DNA from: JAWKOK01 sp963765875
GTDB taxonomy: Bacteria > Chloroflexota > Anaerolineae > Caldilineales > Caldilineaceae
Length of the DNA: 64,000 bases
Assembly (NCBI GenBank): GCA_963765875.1
Contig: CAVXYK010000008.1
Span: 244,226-308,225, forward strand
Direction: 5' to 3'
Positions 1 to 8,785 of the stretch are shown here, piece after piece. A model generated the notes under the pieces. It saw nothing but the letters and a program-made list of their open reading frames with translations, was not told the DNA's origin and ran no database searches. The translations under genes were made by a program, and so were the position numbers. Each line of letters begins with the position of its first letter. The first letter of the stretch is position 1.

Positions 1-344
1 TGATAGAGTATGTCCCGATACTGGTCGGGCACGGCATCCAGGATCTCGCCCGCGAGACGTCCGGCGGAGAAGTCTTGCACCGGAGCCGTTGTCGCCACCT
101 GCTCCAGCAGTTCCCGCCCCCGTTGGACACGTCGCTGCTCGTCGATGAAGCGATTCTTGAGGGTACGGTTGAGCCAGGCCCGCCGCTGATGGTGATTGAG
201 CTCCCTCAGCAAGGTCACATGCCCCATGGCCCGGATAAACGTCTCCTGAACCAGGTCATCAGCCCGATCCGGGTCGTGGGTCAAGCTGATGGCAAAGCCG
301 CGCAGGCTGCTTTCATAGTCGTCGTACAGATCGGTGAACGTCAC
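1..344 (-). CDS. ECF RNA polymerase sigma factor (3' end outside window)
   Basis: The reverse strand reads without a stop from a GTG at 344 to the window edge, about 114 residues. The product matches sigma-70 regions 2.1-2.4: FTDLYDDYESSLRGFA, then the core-binding stretch DPDRADDLVQETFIRA, then RRAWLNRTLKNRFIDEQRR, and the start of region 4 near DAVPDQYRDILY. Such proteins recruit RNA polymerase to a small stimulus-dependent promoter set. GTG at 344 is chosen because GGAG lies about 10 nt upstream and no ATG is in frame. The small gene at 360-575 lies just upstream on the same strand and is probably cotranscribed. No anti-sigma factor is visible; it could lie beyond the edge. Confidence 0.85.
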   Translation of the reverse strand, partial: MTFTDLYDDYESSLRGFAISLTHDPDRADDLVQETFIRAMGHVTLLRELNHHQRRAWLNRTLKNRFIDEQRRVQRGRELLEQVATTAPVQDFSAGRLAGEILDAVPDQYRDILY

Positions 345-359
345 TGAGCGAAATCTCCA

Positions 360-575
360 TTACCACTCGTGAGCATTACGCAGCGATGGCGGTGTTTGAA
401 GCCGACGACCGGCAACGACCAACCAGGCGCCCAGCCGCATTCGCAGAGCGATCAACGTCGGAAATCTCCGCTTCGGTACCCGATCAACAAGCCGTTCTTG
501 CTCTGCCTGCTGCATGAGAAAGTAGCGCCGTTGCCGGGCGATTTCTACTTCACCCCAATAATTGGCAAACATCAT
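360..575 (-). CDS. small basic hypothetical protein upstream of sigma factor
   Basis: A 71-residue protein with no recognised domain. It starts at an ATGATG pair (575/572) preceded by a good GGAGG. Its first half is acidic/glutamine-rich and helical (ARQRRYFLMQQAEQERL), and its second half is basic and hydrophobic (ALRMRLGAWLVVAGRRL). That layout resembles small Chloroflexota proteins encoded beside ECF sigma factors, but I cannot name a family. It ends 16 nt before the sigma factor start, so the two are probably one operon. The longer start at 623 has no ribosome binding site. Confidence 0.5.
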   Translation of the reverse strand: MMFANYWGEVEIARQRRYFLMQQAEQERLVDRVPKRRFPTLIALRMRLGAWLVVAGRRLQTPPSLRNAHEW

Positions 576-750
576 CTTCCTCCCTTGCCCATTCGGTCCT
601 AAACCTCGCTCGTGAGCGGCCACTCGCTAGGATAACGAACGACAAGAGCCAAGTGTTTAACGCAGATCAGAATTTGGGTGTAGATAATGGGGATTACTAT
701 CGTGTCTGGAACCCTCGCCGATGTGGTCGCATCTGTGGCTGATGTTTGTT

Positions 751-1575
751 CTATCGAACCACGAGCAGTGACCGGTCGAGGCGGGTAACAAGCTGATGGG
801 CGAGATCGTCTAACAGCAGGGCCGGCCAGCCGCCTCCCCGGTGGCCGCCGATGAGAATCAGATCATAGTCGCCGCCTGATGCCTCAGCCAGGATCTCGTC
901 GACGACCAGTCCGTGCCGAATTTTGGCGTCAGCTGACAGGCCATACTCTTTCAACAAAGCCACGTCCCGAGCCATGAACGCTCCCTCTGGTGACTGAAAC
1001 TTGATCAATTCATCGACTCCGGCACGCAGATCACGGCCACGGATCCCGGGTGCGGCGCTGATCTGGGACATCACATGCAGAACAGTCAACTGGGATGCTG
1101 AATCCAAGAGAGAGAAGAGGCCATGTGTGGCCAGACCTTCAAAGAGGGTCGGCGAGTCAGCGCCGCTGTCGCAAAGCAGTACGCGGCCATACGGAACCGC
1201 ATCGTCCTTGGCGATCAGGACCGGGCAGGGAGCCGAGTCGGTCAAGCGTGAGACCAATGAGCCGCGCAGACGAGTCCAGAATCGATGGGGAGAACGCTCT
1301 CCAATCACCAGCAGGTCGGCCGGATTCTCCCACAGTTCATAGTTTAGCTCAGTCAAAGGTCGACCAACGCGTACTTTTCGCCGAACGCGCACCGATTCAT
1401 CAGCCCAACGTTTGCAGAGATCGTCCAGCATCCGGCGAGCTGTCGGTCGTTGTTTGTCATGTTTCACCACGTACAACAACGTTACGTCAGCCCCGATGAG
1501 ATGAGCCAGCCTCAAACCCACACGTGCGGCAATATCTGAATGACTGGAGCCGCCCGTTGCCACCAACAGATGCAT
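751..1575 (-). CDS. tandem universal stress protein (UspA family)
   Basis: A 274-residue cytosolic protein made of two Usp domains (about 1-125 and 130-274). Each starts with a beta strand and small-residue turn (HLLVATGGSSHSD; GRVLLCDSGADS) and ends with the family's nucleotide-binding stretch. In domain 1 this is GERSPHRFWTRLRGSLVSRL, which keeps the final G-S. In domain 2 it is GGHRGGGWPALLLDDLAHQL, where the G-S/T is lost, so only the first half may bind ATP. AAGGAGGA precedes the ATG at 1575. The next gene upstream is the broken transporter at 1746-2835. Usp proteins are linked to stress survival; the specific role here is unknown. Confidence 0.88.
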   Translation of the reverse strand: MHLLVATGGSSHSDIAARVGLRLAHLIGADVTLLYVVKHDKQRPTARRMLDDLCKRWADESVRVRRKVRVGRPLTELNYELWENPADLLVIGERSPHRFWTRLRGSLVSRLTDSAPCPVLIAKDDAVPYGRVLLCDSGADSPTLFEGLATHGLFSLLDSASQLTVLHVMSQISAAPGIRGRDLRAGVDELIKFQSPEGAFMARDVALLKEYGLSADAKIRHGLVVDEILAEASGGDYDLILIGGHRGGGWPALLLDDLAHQLVTRLDRSLLVVR

Positions 1576-1745
1576 TTTGAGCAGTCCTCCTTCTTGGTCA
1601 AAAAATGGTGATTCTATCGGTCCAAGACCTGGTACCGCTTGGGTGCGTATTGCAAAGGTACGATCAATCCGCTCGTTCTCCGCTTACCGACATGTGGATG
1701 AAGGTAAGCAGGCTGGAGGAGACTGGGCGGAAGTCGGCGCTCAGT

Positions 1746-2835
1746 CTAGACAATGAGCAACAAAAGGGGTACGCCAATCAGCGAGCCAGCGACGATAAGC
1801 AGATTGCGATCATTCTTCGTACACCAGCCGACGAACGAAAGCGTCCAGCGCTCATACGGACGATAGAAGAACGCCAATATGAAGGCGGACACAATTACAA
1901 TGCTCAACATCTCGGCAAGTACGACCGTTGGGGCCGCCGGATTGTCCATCAGCATGGATGCCAGCAGCGTATCAATGAATGTAGTCACGTTGGCGCCCAT
2001 GATGTAGGGTATCACATTTTCGCGGCGGATAAAGCCGCGGTTGCTGAGCGGCACGAGAATGGCCAGCGAGACGCTTACTGACATGGAGAGCAGGGTGATC
2101 GCCCCACCCAGCGTCAACATGATCCAGGGGCTGTAGACCAGGCGTGAGACGCGCCCCAACTGGCTCTCTTTGAGTGTCATCTCCGGGAGACATCGATCAA
2201 ACAAGCTAAAGCTGAAGATAATCAGTCCCAGTCCAGCAACAAAGAGCGCCCATGGGGGCAAGGACCGACTGAGTGACGCCACGATGGGATCAAATATGAC
2301 CGTGAATATCGATTGGAGCCGTGCCCCGGACCCAATCTGCATCCGACTCGAGCAGACCCGAGGCCAGCAACGCAATGCCAATGAACAGACCCGCGACATG
2401 TGTTGATGCGGTGATGGAAAAGGAGAGAAGCCCCATGCCAAGACTTGTGGCCCGATCGTGGCCTCGCCAGACGTAGATCAGTCCCACAAGAATGACCACA
2501 AAATTGGAACCGAGTCGACTGCCGGTGATCATGGTAAACGTCGATAGGGGCGTCAGCGCGCCGGCGTCCAAAAAGGCAAGAGCCACTGCGGCCACTGGTG
2601 AGCCGCTCATTACCAAATAGGCAAATAGCCAGCCAAAGCCGAGGCTGCGCACGGGTCCAGTCGCGCGAAATGTGTCTCTGACCAGAGGCGTTAGGCTATG
2701 TGCGCCCTCCTTCATCAACGTGATGGCCAGAATGAAAAGGAAGAGGCTGAAGGCAAAAAGAGCTACTTTGCCAAGACGCCGGGCCGCATGGCGAATCCAG
2801 TTCTGCTCTGATTGGTCATGTAGTTCAGCCTTCAT
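1746..2835 (-). pseudogene. Na+/phosphate-cotransporter-like membrane protein, frame broken once
   Basis: Two overlapping frames together give one membrane protein of about 360 residues. The first (2835 to 2290) has hydrophobic helices and the repeat-like stretch SGSPVAAVALAFLDAG followed by ITGSRLGSN. The second (from about 2340 to 1746) carries the matching second repeat GANVTTFIDTLLASMLMDN and four or more helices. This inverted-repeat layout fits the Na/Pi cotransporter family (NptA/YjbB type), whose members move phosphate with sodium. The span is 1090 nt, a multiple of three plus one, so one extra nucleotide lies between about 2295 and 2340. Decay, sequencing error or recoding cannot be separated here. 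Confidence 0.7.
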
Positions 2836-2891
2836 GTTTGCGGCCGTGAACTGGAACAGGAAGTACCTTATGTCCTCAGCAGATGGTTCTT

Positions 2892-3007
2892 AAACACGGA
2901 GACACAGAGGCCGCATAGAAGCTCCGATGGAAAGAGCTTTCCCTCTGTGTCTTCTCCGTGCCTCTCTGTGGTGAATGAGACCTTTTTGCAGCAGAGTCAT
3001 CTGCAGC
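2892..3007. repeat. CACGGAG/CACAGAG palindromic intergenic repeat, copy A
   Basis: Left arm ACACGGAGACACAGAGG faces right arm CCTCTGTGTCTTCTCCGTG and CCTCTCTGTGG. The right side continues into TTTTTGCAGCAGAGTCATCTG. Same family as the copies near 15.1, 21.9, 28.3, 39.0, 44.5, 56.5 and 59.4 kb. Confidence 0.75.
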
Positions 3008-3031
3008 TTTTTCTTGAGGAATCAGAACGTG

Positions 3032-3883
3032 CTAGCCGATTTCCGGCTCTGCGAAACCGCGTCCTGTGACCAGGGCGATTACTTCGTCCGCCGAGGTTTC
3101 GATGGGCTTCTCGGTCGTGTTCACAACCGGAATGCCTTCCCGATGGAAATGGTGATTTGCCGCCCGCAGTTCCTCGACCAGCGGGTCTCTGGCCGTGTAG
3201 TCCCCCACGGGAATGCCCGTATGCTTCTGGCGCCAGCGCCGGCGGGCGAGCAATTGCCGAGCTTCGATCATCAAGCCAACCGAGCGTCCGGGCTTGACTT
3301 TCGCCAGTTCTGTCGGCAGCGGGATGCCGAAAACAAATGGGACATTGGCCACCTTCCATCCCAGAACCGAAAGGTACATGCTGATGGGCGTCTTCCCGGC
3401 ACGTGAGACGCCGATCAGGACGATCTCAGCCTCAGACAGTTCCTCGACCCGTTTGCCGTCATCGTGGGCGACTGCGAACTCAATGGCGTCGATGCGGTCG
3501 AAATAGGCGCTGTGCAGGCGACGGTAGAGGCCCGGCTGGCCTTGCGGTTCTTGACCGAGTTCGGCAGCCAGATGGTCGAGCAAAGGAGCCACAAGGTCAA
3601 CGGAATAGATGGCCTTGCGTGCGGCCAGATCGACCAGGTGTCTCCGGCATGCCTCATTGACCATCGAGTGAACGATGGTGCCGTTGGCATCCGATATTTC
3701 GTCCAGAACCTCTTCGACCTGCTGGGTTGTCAGGATGTGCGGCTTGATGACGATGGGCACATGCACGTGTCGAAACTGAGCCAGAACTGTCCGCGCCAGG
3801 AGTTCACCGGACGCGCCCGTACCCCCCGTCACAATGTAGACCGGCGGGCCTTTTGTCAATTGCGTGACGCGTGATTCGTCCAT
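3032..3883 (-). CDS. ppsR: PEP synthase regulatory protein (bifunctional kinase/pyrophosphorylase, DUF299)
   Basis: A 283-residue cytosolic regulator of the PpsR/PDRP family. Family members switch PEP synthase or pyruvate phosphate dikinase off by phosphorylating a threonine next to the catalytic histidine, and on again by Pi-dependent phosphorolysis. The N-terminus has YIVTGGTGASGELLAR and the diagnostic P-loop GVSRAGKTPISMYLS lies mid-protein, followed by GWKVANVPFV and GIPLPTEL. ATG 3883 is chosen because GGAG sits 9 nt upstream; the longer frame start at 3955 has no such site. It lies 117 nt downstream of its expected target ppsA on the same strand, which supports the assignment. Confidence 0.93.
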   Translation of the reverse strand: MDESRVTQLTKGPPVYIVTGGTGASGELLARTVLAQFRHVHVPIVIKPHILTTQQVEEVLDEISDANGTIVHSMVNEACRRHLVDLAARKAIYSVDLVAPLLDHLAAELGQEPQGQPGLYRRLHSAYFDRIDAIEFAVAHDDGKRVEELSEAEIVLIGVSRAGKTPISMYLSVLGWKVANVPFVFGIPLPTELAKVKPGRSVGLMIEARQLLARRRWRQKHTGIPVGDYTARDPLVEELRAANHHFHREGIPVVNTTEKPIETSADEVIALVTGRGFAEPEIG

Positions 3884-4000
3884 GCTTATTACTCCAGACA
3901 GGGTGAGGGGGTGACACGGTGAACGGCAATTTGGGACTGGGCGAGTCATCTTCACAGACTTGCTGCTCGTCTTGTCACCGGTTCATCCCCTCACCATTGT

Positions 4001-6409
4001 TCACGCCAGCTCGACCTCCATCTCACGTTCCACCTCAAGGACATCGGCGGTTGTGCGCAGGATGGTATCTGGAATCAGACTGATCGAATCGATGCCCTGT
4101 TCGACCAAGAAAGCGGCAAACTCCGGATAGTCGGATGGCGCCTGCCCGCAGATGCCGACCTTGCATCCATGGGCATGTGCAGTCTCGATGAGCATAGAGC
4201 AGGAGCGACGCACCGCTGCGATACGCTCGTCAAAGAGTTCGGCGATCTGTGACGAGTCCCGATCCACGCCCAGCGTCAGCTGGGTCAGATCATTGGAGCC
4301 AATGGAGAAGCCGTCGAACAACTCAGCAAACTCATCGGCCATCAGGATGTTGGATGGAATTTCGGCCATCACATAGACCTCGAGTCCATCCTTGCCCCGT
4401 GGCAGGCCCTCCTCGGACATTACGTCGAGTACCTTCTGCCCCTCTGCCGGCGTACGACAGAACGGCACCATGACCAATAGATTGTTCAGGCCAAATTGCT
4501 CGCGCACGCGCCGGATGGCCTTGATCTCGAGCACAAAGCCTTCACGGTAGTCAGGGTGGTAGTAGCGACTGGCCCCGCGCCACCCGATCATGGGGTTGGC
4601 CTCTTCGGGTTCGAAGAGATAACCACCTACCAGGTGCGCATATTCGTTGGTCTTGAAGTCGGAAAGGCGCAGGATGACCGGTTTCGGATAGAAGGCTGCG
4701 GCAATGGTGCTGATGCCCTGGGCCAGTTTGTCCACGAAAAACTCAACCTTGTCATTGTAGCCGACTGTGATCTCATCCACCCGGACACGCACATCTTCCG
4801 GCAGCGTATCATACCGGGTAAGAGCCAGCGGATGGACCTGCACCCAGTTGGCAAAGATGAACTCCATGCGCGCCAGTCCCACACCGTCATTGGGGATGGC
4901 CGATTGCTTGAAAGCCATCTCGGGGCTGCCGATGTTCATCATGATTTGGGTACGCGGACGGGACATTTCGCTGACGTCAACGGTCTGAACATCAAAGGCC
5001 ATCTCGCCTGCATAGACCTTTCCTGCCTCGCCCTCTGCGCAACTAACGGTCGCCATCTGGCCTGTTTCAAGCACCTTCGTTGCGATGTTGCTGCCGACGA
5101 TCGCAGGGATACCCAACTCACGCGAGACGATGGCGGCATGACTGGTGCGCCCGCCACGGTTGGTGACAATGGCGGCAGCGTTCTTCATGATCGGTTCCCA
5201 GTCCGGGTCAGTGATATCCGTCACCAGAATCTCACCGGGCTTGAAGTCTCGAATGTGGGCCACATTGGGAATCACGCGTACCGTGCCGGTGGCAATTTTG
5301 TCGCCAACAGCCAGTCCGGTCAACAGGACTTCTCCCTCCTCCAGCAAGCGATAGGTCTCGATCTTGGTGATCTGGCGTTGGCTGTGGACAGTCTCCGGAC
5401 GGGCCTGCACAATGAAGAGTTCACCGGTGAAGCCGTCCTTGGCCCACTCAATATCCATCGGCGTATCGGCCCCTCGCTTCTCCGTGTAGTAGTCCTCAAT
5501 CACCATCGCCCATTCAGCCAGTTTGAGTACATCTTCGTCCGAAATCGAAAATCGATCGCGTTCTTCAATTGAGACATCGATGTTCTTGACCAGCTTGCTG
5601 CCGGACTCGTCGTAGACCATGCGCAGTTCTTTGGTGCCCAGCCGTTTTCCGATCAAAGGGCGATAGCCATCACGCAGGGTCGGCTTGAAGACGTAGAACT
5701 CATCCGGTGCGACCCGACCCTGGACCACGTTCTCGCCAAGACCGTAGGCTGACGTAATCAGGACAACGTCGCGGAAACCGGTCTCCGTGTCCAGCGTGAA
5801 GATGACGCCGCTCGAATCTCGATCGGCGCGTACCATTTTCTGCACACCGACTGAAAGCCCAACGTCAAAGTGGCCAAAACCCATATCTTCTCGATAGCTG
5901 GTGGCCCTCGGCGTGAAGAGACTGGCAAAACATTTCTTGACCGATTCCAACACAACGGCCGTGCCGTTGACGTTTAGGAAGGTCTCTTGCTGGCCGGCAA
6001 AGCTGGCTGTGGGCAGATCCTCGGCCGTGGCAGATGAACGCACAGCCACATCGGTGGTGCGTTCATCGTACATCCGGCTCAGCTCTCGATAGCTGGTAAC
6101 GATCTCCTCGCGCATGTCCGGGGGGAAATCGCCGTATAGGATCATGCGCCGCACCTGCCCTGTCCGATCCAAGAGTTCGTTGACGTCATGGATGTCAAAG
6201 TCGTTGAGGACGTTCTGGATGCGCGCATCCAATTCGTTGAACTGGAGAAAGGCGTGGTAGGCTTGCGCCGTCACGGCAAAGCCGTTTGGAATACTGATGC
6301 CCTTGGGCGTCAGCTCACGAATCATCTCGCCCAGGCTGGCGTTCTTGCCCCCGACCAGGGGCACATCATCGATGGTCAGATCTTGAAACCAACGTATCCA
6401 CTGCATCAT
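4001..6409 (-). CDS. ppsA: phosphoenolpyruvate synthase
   Basis: An 802-residue enzyme, close to the usual 790-800, converting pyruvate and ATP to PEP, AMP and Pi for gluconeogenesis. The N-terminal ATP-grasp part begins GGKNASLGEM and contains AVRSSATAEDLPTASFAGQQ. The swivelling phosphohistidine domain shows NRGGRTSHAAIVSRELGIPA with the catalytic His. The C-terminal barrel has MIGWRGASRYY, GSNDLTQLTLGVDRDS and the catalytic-cysteine motif GICGQAPSDYP. AGGAGG precedes an ATGATG pair (6409/6406). It is followed by ppsR. The leader (6410-6690) holds an intrinsic-terminator-like hairpin, so attenuation is possible. Confidence 0.96.
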   Translation of the reverse strand: MMQWIRWFQDLTIDDVPLVGGKNASLGEMIRELTPKGISIPNGFAVTAQAYHAFLQFNELDARIQNVLNDFDIHDVNELLDRTGQVRRMILYGDFPPDMREEIVTSYRELSRMYDERTTDVAVRSSATAEDLPTASFAGQQETFLNVNGTAVVLESVKKCFASLFTPRATSYREDMGFGHFDVGLSVGVQKMVRADRDSSGVIFTLDTETGFRDVVLITSAYGLGENVVQGRVAPDEFYVFKPTLRDGYRPLIGKRLGTKELRMVYDESGSKLVKNIDVSIEERDRFSISDEDVLKLAEWAMVIEDYYTEKRGADTPMDIEWAKDGFTGELFIVQARPETVHSQRQITKIETYRLLEEGEVLLTGLAVGDKIATGTVRVIPNVAHIRDFKPGEILVTDITDPDWEPIMKNAAAIVTNRGGRTSHAAIVSRELGIPAIVGSNIATKVLETGQMATVSCAEGEAGKVYAGEMAFDVQTVDVSEMSRPRTQIMMNIGSPEMAFKQSAIPNDGVGLARMEFIFANWVQVHPLALTRYDTLPEDVRVRVDEITVGYNDKVEFFVDKLAQGISTIAAAFYPKPVILRLSDFKTNEYAHLVGGYLFEPEEANPMIGWRGASRYYHPDYREGFVLEIKAIRRVREQFGLNNLLVMVPFCRTPAEGQKVLDVMSEEGLPRGKDGLEVYVMAEIPSNILMADEFAELFDGFSIGSNDLTQLTLGVDRDSSQIAELFDERIAAVRRSCSMLIETAHAHGCKVGICGQAPSDYPEFAAFLVEQGIDSISLIPDTILRTTADVLEVEREMEVELA

Positions 6410-6534
6410 GAACCTCCTTCTCATGAAAACTGCCGCCAAGTTGTCGGTAAGAACGACACGGAAGTATGAGAGCATACAGAGAAAAGATCAGCGAAAACGC
6501 TACGAACGCGACCTTCGATTCGAGCTGGAACCAA

Positions 6535-6572
6535 AGAACAAAAAAGCCTGGCCACGAGTGCTGCCAGGCTCA
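6535..6572 (-). terminator. intrinsic terminator-like hairpin in the ppsA leader
   Basis: On the minus strand AGCCTGGC (6570-6563) pairs perfectly with GCCAGGCT (6552-6545) across a 10-nt loop and is followed by TTTTTTG. It lies 136 nt before the ppsA start and 210 nt after the end of the MEMO-like gene. It may end that upstream transcript or act as an attenuator for ppsA. Confidence 0.65.
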
Positions 6573-6691
6573 CCAGACATCATTGAATGGTCAAAGTATT
6601 ACATTGGCCCGATGCCGGACAACCCCAGCGAACAGGATAGGTTCGCTTCCCGGAGACGTCACCTTCTTTGACCCCGGACAAGCATACCTTC

Positions 6692-6729
6692 ATTCTACCA
6701 TATATTTGGGTGTCAGAGACTGCCCAAAT
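6692..6729 (-). promoter_or_regulatory. possible ppsA promoter with overlapping palindromic operator
   Basis: On the minus strand TGG-TAGAAT (-10 at 6697-6692, extended -10 type) lies directly downstream of a 26-bp palindrome, ATTTGGG-12 nt-CCCAAAT (6729-6704), which covers the -35 region. No consensus -35 is seen. The palindrome would suit a dimeric regulator; this is inference. In the predicted leader, GGTCAAAG (6589-6596) pairs with CTTTGACC (6666-6673) around an inner perfect hairpin AGCGAAC/GTTCGCT (6627-6647). Confidence 0.4.
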
Positions 6730-6784
6730 GTCCAGTTGTGTCGAGATTGACCCGAAAACAAGTACGTCGTCTGGTCACCGGTCC

Positions 6785-8083
6785 CTAGCGAAAGATCATC
6801 CCCGCCACAGTCACAGCTGACGTATCCGCGTCATCTGCCGGACAGGAAGCATAGCCAAACGGCTGGCCAACCAGGTCGCCGTTCGGGCGGTCTTGCTCAA
6901 TCATGCGCATGGTCAAGTAGATAGGCGAAACGCCGCAGACATTGTTGCAATTGTCGACGCGGCCGATGGCGCCTCGGAACCCTTCGGTGTCGCCTTTTTC
7001 CATTGTGGCGATCAACTCATCATCAGCCCGGCGCACTTGCTGTCGTGCCAACAGATCGAGCGGGACCCCGCCGAAGGCTGGGCCAACATGGGCCAGATCG
7101 CCGGAGGCTATGACCAGCACGCGTCGATCCGATGCCAACTCATCAAGCTTGGCCAACACCGCTTCCGTGGTCGGATCTGAGATCAATCCATCACCGTTCT
7201 GAGGCGTCTGACGCAACGATCCGGTCAGGATCGGCACAACCTCGACCGGCTCTCCGCCGCGCATGTGATGCAGCCAGACTGCCACCAGCTCAATCGAATG
7301 CTCGTCCCGGTGGCGCAGCTCACCCGCGAAGACGGCCTCCTCGCCGATTTCCCGTGCCAGCTCATCAACGACAGTCTGATCCGTGGGCAGAACACCATAG
7401 GGCGTGGCGTAGTTTTGACGCGTCAAGGTGAACGGATCGTCACCATAGTGATCCGTGCCGAAGATAATGACCAGTTCCGCCCCTTTGGCCGCCTCCGCCG
7501 CCGACTTCCAGACTTCCGCATAGACTTGCCCACCACGTGGGTAGTCGATGTGCGGGCTCAGCAAGCCGGCCCGCCGGGGCCAGGCTTCGGCAGGCAGCGG
7601 CGTTGCTGATGCTTGCTCCAGATAGTCCTGCAGCAGGCCATGCAATTCAGCAGGGTCGGCCGGATAGCCGCGCCCGGCAAGCTGGGGCGGGCGGAACGGG
7701 GCAGAGCGATACGCCTCAACCAACCGGACAATCGCCGCCTGAGATCGGGCATTGTCCAACAGGTAGGCGCTATCCAACGCTTGGATCAACTCTTCCACAA
7801 CCTCGGTATCGATGGCGGTCTGGAAATAGTCGGTAAAGGCCGCAGCCATCTCGTCAATGTCATGTGCGCCGTCACAGAAGGCGAGAACAGAGGCCAAAGG
7901 CTGGGGAATGGCGATTGTCTGCTCGCTCAGTTCAAGCGGGTCGCGCAGTACGAGATAGGGATGACCATTCTCGTGGTGGCGGCGGATGTCCAGCGGACGC
8001 AGAGTAGGGCGATCAGAATTGCTGAAGACGGCATGAAAGCCGTTAGCGTTAACAGGGGCGTTGCCGTTTGTCTCTTGAGTCAT
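6785..8083 (-). CDS. MEMO1-like protein (AmmeMemoRadiSam protein B family)
   Basis: A 432-residue protein. Residues from about 160 onward match the MEMO family, which shares its fold with class III extradiol dioxygenases: SPHIDYPRG, FGTDHYG, HRDEHSIELV, SGDLAHVGP and CNNVCGVSPI, carrying the conserved His/Asp/Cys residues that could bind a metal. The first 150 residues are extra; LRDPLELSEQTIAIPQPLAS and FCDGAHDIDEMAAAF look like a small PqqD-like winged-helix module. The usual AMMECR1 and radical-SAM partners are not adjacent, so the AmmeMemoRadiSam name is by family only. The function of bacterial members is not firmly known. Confidence 0.8.
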   Translation of the reverse strand: MTQETNGNAPVNANGFHAVFSNSDRPTLRPLDIRRHHENGHPYLVLRDPLELSEQTIAIPQPLASVLAFCDGAHDIDEMAAAFTDYFQTAIDTEVVEELIQALDSAYLLDNARSQAAIVRLVEAYRSAPFRPPQLAGRGYPADPAELHGLLQDYLEQASATPLPAEAWPRRAGLLSPHIDYPRGGQVYAEVWKSAAEAAKGAELVIIFGTDHYGDDPFTLTRQNYATPYGVLPTDQTVVDELAREIGEEAVFAGELRHRDEHSIELVAVWLHHMRGGEPVEVVPILTGSLRQTPQNGDGLISDPTTEAVLAKLDELASDRRVLVIASGDLAHVGPAFGGVPLDLLARQQVRRADDELIATMEKGDTEGFRGAIGRVDNCNNVCGVSPIYLTMRMIEQDRPNGDLVGQPFGYASCPADDADTSAVTVAGMIFR

Positions 8084-8102
8084 AATCTCTTCGCCTGGAG
8101 CT

Positions 8103-8257
8103 TCTAAACTGAAGGCACTATGAAAACATGAGTTTTGTAGGTCCGACTTGCAGTCGGACGAGTTTGGTGACCTCTGGATCCATCTGGTATGTGTACCTTG
8201 TCACGCTGCAAGCGTGACCTACAAAACCCATAATCCCGTTGCACTTTCAGTTTAGAT
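8103..8257. repeat. 155-bp palindromic element with terminal inverted repeats
   Basis: The ends TCTAAACTGAA (8103-8113) and TTCAGTTTAGAT (right end) are inverted copies. Inside, TTTTGTAGGTC (8133-8143) pairs with GACCTACAAAA (8216-8226). Within that are two perfect hairpins, GTCCGACT-TGC-AGTCGGAC and GTCACGCT-GCA-AGCGTGAC. There is no coding capacity. The layout is MITE-like, but no target-site duplication was identified. Confidence 0.65.
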
Positions 8258-8422
8258 GGATGCCATCGAGTTTCTCACAATCTTGCCGCGCATAATACCT
8301 GACGCTTCATTTTTTGAAAAATCGCCGGTGAACTGCATTCAGAACAAAAACGACAGTTCCTTCAACCTCAAACCGGACTGACCTTGCACCCCCTTTTCGA
8401 TTTCCGTACAATGCGCAGGGCC

Positions 8423-8580
8423 ATCGCGTCTAAATTGCCCGCAACGGATGGAATCCGGCTGCTAACAGCGAAAAGCGCCCTCAGGCGCTGAGCGTTTAGC
8501 CGCTGAGGCGGCTTTTCGATGTTAGCGGCCGGATTCAACCCTGCCGAAAAAATGATCTCCCTCTGGAATTTAGACGCGAT
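8423..8580. repeat. nested palindrome, GCTAACA-AGCGCC family
   Basis: Outer arms ATCGCGTCTAAATT (8423-8436) and AATTTAGACGCGAT (8567-8580) enclose an inner 86-bp palindrome (8451-8536). Its arms, GAATCCGGCTGCTAACA and TGTTAGCGGCCGGATTC, differ at one or two positions, and its core is AAAAGCGCCCTCAGGCGCT. Related sequence recurs near 19.8, 20.4, 25.5 and 54.3 kb. The interval 8084-8785 between genes holds only this and the two neighbouring elements. Confidence 0.7.
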
Positions 8581-8717
8581 TGCCGTGGTACAATGCGTAC
8601 GCAACCTTGGCAGCATCGAGTCTCAGTAGTTCAAGAATTCAAGCAAATCAAGATTCTTCGCTGGTCATTTTCCAGAGTGAAGTTGTTCAGTAAACCCACT
8701 TCTAATGACACAACCTG

Positions 8718-8773
8718 TTTGTCATTCCAGTTAGAGCGCCGGGAACCCGGCGAGGAATACTCAGAATGACAAA
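8718..8773. repeat. TTTGTCATTC...GAATGACAAA palindrome
   Basis: The 10-bp perfect terminal inverted repeats TTTGTCATTC and GAATGACAAA surround an inner CCGGGAACCCGG hairpin. It ends 12 nt before the GTG that opens the glycosyltransferase frame. Confidence 0.6.
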
Positions 8774-8785
8774 TCGTGAAGTACT

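Noticed and set aside
4496..5572. 358-codon open frame on the plus strand inside ppsA
   Set aside because: It mirrors the codon pattern of ppsA on the other strand and its translation shows no domain; a shadow of strong codon bias.
6589..6673. Plus-strand resemblance to a SAM riboswitch core (GGCCCGATG...CAACC)
   Set aside because: The string lies on the strand opposite to ppsA, the remaining SAM-I/IV elements are missing, and no plus-strand gene follows within 2 kb.
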